A DNA stretch of 64,000 nt, from assembly GCA_902806565.1 (NCBI GenBank), contig CADCXA010000003.1, positions 372,001 to 436,000 on the forward strand, in the 5' to 3' direction. Source of the stretch: Hypoxylon rubiginosum (taxonomy: Eukaryota; Ascomycota; Sordariomycetes; Xylariales; Hypoxylaceae). The notes under the pieces are model-generated. The model made no database searches and was not told the DNA's origin. It saw only the letters and a list, made by a program, of their open reading frames with translations. Made by a program: the position numbers and the translations under genes. How positions within the stretch are numbered: the stretch's first letter is position 1; the number at the start of each line of letters is the position of its first letter. This document shows positions 60,015 through 64,000 of the stretch, piece by piece.

Positions 60015-61683
60015 ATCATGGGGAGGTATGGAATGCGCGAAGGATCGCGTGACAGGCGAGAGGCGCTGCCGTACCTGAAAGTCGAGGACTTGGCCTCGAC
60101 TGGGATTTGCGACTTGGATTTCCAGACCATGATTTACTACTTGTGGAGTATCGAACTGTCTCGTTGTATTTCTATCGGTCTCGGAGGAAATACAGTAGAA
60201 AACGGCACTTCTTTGATCGGAGAGGGGACAATCTGGGGACAGTCTTTGAAGAGGCTATGTAGGTATTATAGGTATATTCCTAGGGTAAGGTACAGGAAGT
60301 GGATTGGTAGAATAGTAGGTCCCTGGGATTCAAGTATAACCCAACTCCGATTATGAGTTATGAGGTGATGTAAGTATAAAGTGATACAAAGTGTTGGACC
60401 TTATCGAGATCTATATAAGATAGGAAAGAACGATTCTAGACAATGCCCATCATGCACGCGGTCATGCAGATATCCGCATGGAAGGTCTGGCAAGTCTGGG
60501 AGTCCAGAGTTCTGGTGCAAGGTCTCAGCTGAAAGCAATCATGTTTTTTTTTTTTTTTTATCCATCAAGGAACTCGTAATGGCGTTAAATTTCCGTCATA
60601 AAAAAGAGGTAGCCCGCCAGCCCGCTAGCCCGTTAATTGACTTGAACATATGCTAAAATTAGGCCGGGATACGCCGCTAAATCTATACGTAGCAACATGG
60701 ACAGCATGGGAGTACCACAGACGAGAAGAGTCAACCAGGTACGTAGTCCTACCCTTGTCCTGCCTAATTGAGGGTGATACGGCGATACACAAGCTGGCAA
60801 GCTGGAAATCCGGCACGTTAGCGGTTGGCTGCTTACGAAATAAGGGAGATTGGCAGATTGGATTCACATTTCTCTGATGGATTTGGAAAAAAGGGGGGGA
60901 AGAGAAGAGACCTCGGTGACCTCACACCGGAGTGGGGTGTATAATTGATAAGAGTGTACGTAACTGATAGCAAGCCAGGATTGCACAACTGCAGATTGGC
61001 AAGGCCTATTCACGTGATTACCTATAGCTTTCTTTCTAGCAAGCTGACAACATTGAAGGTACAGCTTGGCATGGAAGGAAAAAAAAGCTTGGACCAGCTA
61101 GGGCCAGCTAAGAACAGCTAAAGATCGCGGGCAGCGGGCGGTGGGCATGTCCAGTTGCCAGCCAGCCCCCGGCCATGGATCAAAGTCGCCCACCATTTTT
61201 TGTATTCGTCGAATCACAGCGTCATTTGGCTCGTGAAATTGAACAAGTTGCTGAATTCGGGTACATCTCAAAGTAACAAAACCAAAATGACGATCTAATA
61301 GAAACCATTTCGTTATCATCGTTGTTTATTTTTCTTTTTTTTCTCGCCCTGTTCCATCTTTCCGCCATTGAGTTGCAGGCCGCTTGCAAGTCTCTCTCCA
61401 TCCGCAATTTACTAGCTCCAGTTCCCAAAACGTGGCCTCACACCGAAATCCATCCCTCCCACCGAATCGTGGCCACAAACCCGAGACTTGGTAGCCTAAG
61501 TAACCAACTACAGCCTAACTGACCTCGACTCGACTTGAGGTTTCTGTTACGCGATACTATATCCACCACACAGCGAATCTCTAAGACTATCCAAAAGGGT
61601 ATCGTCGAACAAGAGTATAGAGGGGGGAAATAGTATAGGATAGACTAGGTCAGGATATAACACCTCTGACCAGTCGCGCCAAG
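60015..61683. other. Divergent intergenic region before SEC24
   Basis: Nothing coding is recognised. It contains A- or T-runs (about 60545-60560) and small direct repeats (AGCCCGCC/AGCCCGCT near 60610; CCAGCTAG/CCAGCTAA near 61093). The last ~350 bp should be the SEC24 promoter and leader. Confidence 0.5.
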
Positions 61684-64000
61684 ATGGCTGCCCCCAATGA
61701 AGGCTACGGCCAATACCCTCCCCAGCAATATGATCAAGAGGCGCCCTACTCTGACCAGCCAGCTGCGGGATACGATGGACAAGCGTCGCCTCCCCAAGCC
61801 GCATCATATCAGGACGCCGCCAAAAAAAAGAAGAGAGGTTATGCCACCCAGGCATTCGAGTTTGGAAGCGGCGCGAACTCTGCAGCGACTCCTGGGAACG
61901 CCGGTCAGGCTGGCATGCCACCCCCAGGCTTTGGAGGTTCTGGTTCGGCGCAACCCTCACCCGGCTACGGGGCGTACCCCGGCCAAGATTTCCAACAAGG
62001 CGGTTATGGCTCTCCTGCACCCGGCCCCGCGTCCGCCCCGTACGGCGCTCCCCAGCCAGGTGCTCCCGCTCAGCCGGGCGCAGGCGGCTACCAATCTCCC
62101 GACCCTTACTACCAACCCGGGGCTGGACATCCGTCTCAGGGAGTTGCTGGTATAACTCAAGGGATGTCAGGCATGAATATGGGGGCAAACCCGCAGCCCG
62201 GGGCTCAGCAGCCTGGTCAACAAGCTCGACTAACCCTAAACCAACTCTATCCTACCGACCTGCTGAACCAACCCTTTAACGTCTCGGAACTTGATCTACC
62301 CCCTCCCCCTTGTATTCTACCTCCGAATGTAAGTTATGGAACCGTTCCTCATATGCTGTAATGCCAGCGCTAATCTCGCCATAACAGGCCAGCGTAACTC
62401 AATCTCCAGATGCAAACTGTCCTCCCAAGTATATCCGATCTACGTTAAACGCGGCTCCTACCACGCACTCCCTACTTAAAAAGTCCAAGCTGCCTTTTGC
62501 CCTCGTCATCCAACCATATGCGGCGCTTCATGATATTGACGACAACGTTCCCGTCGTCCAAGATCAAGTTATTGCCAGATGCCGAAGATGCAGGACGTAC
62601 ATCAACCCCTATGTGATATTCCTAGACCAGGGTCATAGGTGGAGGTGTAATATGTGCAACCTTACTAACGACGTGCCGCAAGCATTCGACTGGGATGCCG
62701 CCGCCCAGAAAAGTGTCAACCGGTGGGACAGATACGAGCTGAATCACTCCGTGGTCGAGTTTATAGCCCCCCAGGAATATATGGTTCGCCCCCCGCAACC
62801 GCTTGTCTATCTGTTCCTCTTCGATGTCAGCTACGCCGCGGTTTCTACGGGTCTCCTCGCTACGAGCGCGCGAACCATTCTGGACAGTCTTAACCGGATA
62901 CCGAATGCCGATCGGCGGACTCGAATAGGTTTCATTGCGGTCGATTCGAGCTTGCACTACTTCTCTATCCCCAAAGATGACGAAGAGAACGCGGAGACGA
63001 GCATGCTGGTTGTGAGCGACCTAGACGAGCCATTCTTGCCCGTCCCTCAGGATCTTTTGGTTCCCTTAATAGACAGTCGAAGCAGTATCGAGGATTTCTT
63101 GACTAAGCTCCCCGACATGTTCCAGAATAACCAGAACAATGGATCATGTATGGGTTCGGCCTTGAGAGCCGGCCACAAGCTTATCTCGCCTTTAGGTGGT
63201 AAGATTGTGGTTCTAAGTGCTTCGCTACCGAATATGGGAGTAGGAAAGTTGGAGATGCGAGAAGACAAGAAACTCCTAGGAACCTCGAAGGAAAGTAGTC
63301 TTCTCCAGACCGCCAACAGTTTCTACAAATCGTTCGCGGTCGAGTGTTCCAAGAACCAGGTCTCGATCGACATGTTCCTCTTCTCTTCACAGTACCAGGA
63401 CGTGGCCTCACTTAGCAACCTCCCTCGATACACTGGCGGCCAAACTTGGTTCTACCCGGGATGGAATGCTGGACGCGCCGAAGACGCAGTTAAGTTTGCG
63501 TCAGAGTTCAGCGATTTCCTGTCCTCGGAGATCGGCTTGGAAGCGGTACTGAGGGTACGGGCAACAACTGGCCTTCGTATGAGCACATTCTACGGAAACT
63601 TTTTCAATAGGTCTTCGGATCTCTGTGCCTTCCCGGCCTTCCCTCGCGATCAATGCTACGTGGTCGAGGTGGCCATAGACGAGACTCTCCAGAAGAACTA
63701 CGTCTGCCTCCAAGCTGGTGTTTTGTATACTACATGCAACGGCGAACGGCGCATTCGAGTCATGACCCTCGCGATTCCCACGACAACTAACCTGGCAGAC
63801 GTATACGCCTCGGCGGACCAATGCGCTATCACGACGTATTTCACTCACAAGGCTGTCGAGCGAGCTTTGAGCAGCGGTCTGGACGCCGCCCGTGACGCTC
63901 TTCAAAGCAAGCTCGTCGAGCTTCTACAGACTTTTAAGAAGGAACTTGGAGGTGGAAGCATAGCAGGGGGCGGTCTTCAGTTCCCTGCTAACCTACGCGG
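61684..64000 (+). CDS. SEC24: COPII coat cargo-adaptor Sec24 (partial, 3' end beyond window)
   Basis: Exons 61684-62328 and 62398 to beyond 64000, with donor GTAAGT and acceptor AACAG in phase 0; about 749 residues are visible. Residues 1-~180 are a Pro/Gln/Gly/Tyr-rich disordered arm. Next come [33 protein letters not shown] and the Sec23/24 zinc finger with C280, C283, C302 and C305 (CRRC..CNMC). The trunk domain follows ([41 protein letters not shown]), then the beta-sandwich region. Sec24 pairs with Sec23 on ER exit sites and binds cargo signals. The family is normally about 900-1000 aa, so the helical and gelsolin parts lie past the edge. Confidence 0.97.

Overview
This is nuclear DNA from a filamentous ascomycete (Pezizomycotina, most likely a Sordariomycete-type genome). 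The evidence is compact genes with short GT..AG introns (about 43-90 bp), CTNAC-like branch sites, strongly G/C-ending codons in many genes, fungal-only families (Zn2Cys6 regulator, Pom152, Bsd2, metacaspase with a P/Q/Y/G prodomain), and an extremely A+T-rich block of the kind left by repeat-induced point mutation (RIP). I see no rRNA or convincing tRNA gene, no CRISPR array and no bacterial-type operon. Exon structures were assembled by eye from splice consensus, phase and family similarity.

Layout. 1-4260: RIP-type AT block holding a diverged direct repeat. 4261-6511: normal-composition DNA with no intact gene. 6512-9928: three uncharacterised genes, one with an apparent in-frame stop close to its end. 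10342-19481: a run rich in mitochondrial functions: citrate carrier (CTP1), a CBP6/UQCC2-like cytochrome b assembly factor split over three small exons, a Bsd2-like membrane adaptor, a protein-L-isoaspartate methyltransferase, and two complex I subunits (TYKY/NDUFS8 and acyl carrier protein/NDUFAB1) transcribed head to head from a 576-bp spacer. 21455-28152: a Ser/Thr-rich single-pass membrane protein and a low-complexity nuclear-type protein of unknown role. 28153-34035: almost 6 kb without a recognisable gene.

34036-36168: a seven-exon metacaspase. 37587-41717: a long coiled-coil spindle-pole-body/MTOC scaffold with a CM1 motif and a PACT domain. 42622-44746: an F-box protein with a C-terminal YccV/hemimethylated-DNA-binding-like domain (FBXO21 type). 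46100-47841: a UCH37/Uch2-like deubiquitinase with a basic insertion. 49574-53456: the pore-membrane nucleoporin Pom152. 56243-58495: a Zn2Cys6 transcription factor. 59684-60014: a small membrane protein of unknown role. 61684-end: the COPII coat subunit Sec24, cut off by the window edge.

The genes are mostly single-copy housekeeping functions and are not a biosynthetic or defence cluster. I did not find a convincing new multi-gene system. The most unusual signals are the divergent complex I pair, a palindrome (TACCTAGGTA) repeated only between genes, the stop codon interrupting an otherwise coding tail at 9150, the RIP-marked direct repeat, and a possible unannotated two-exon fragment at 45216-45491.
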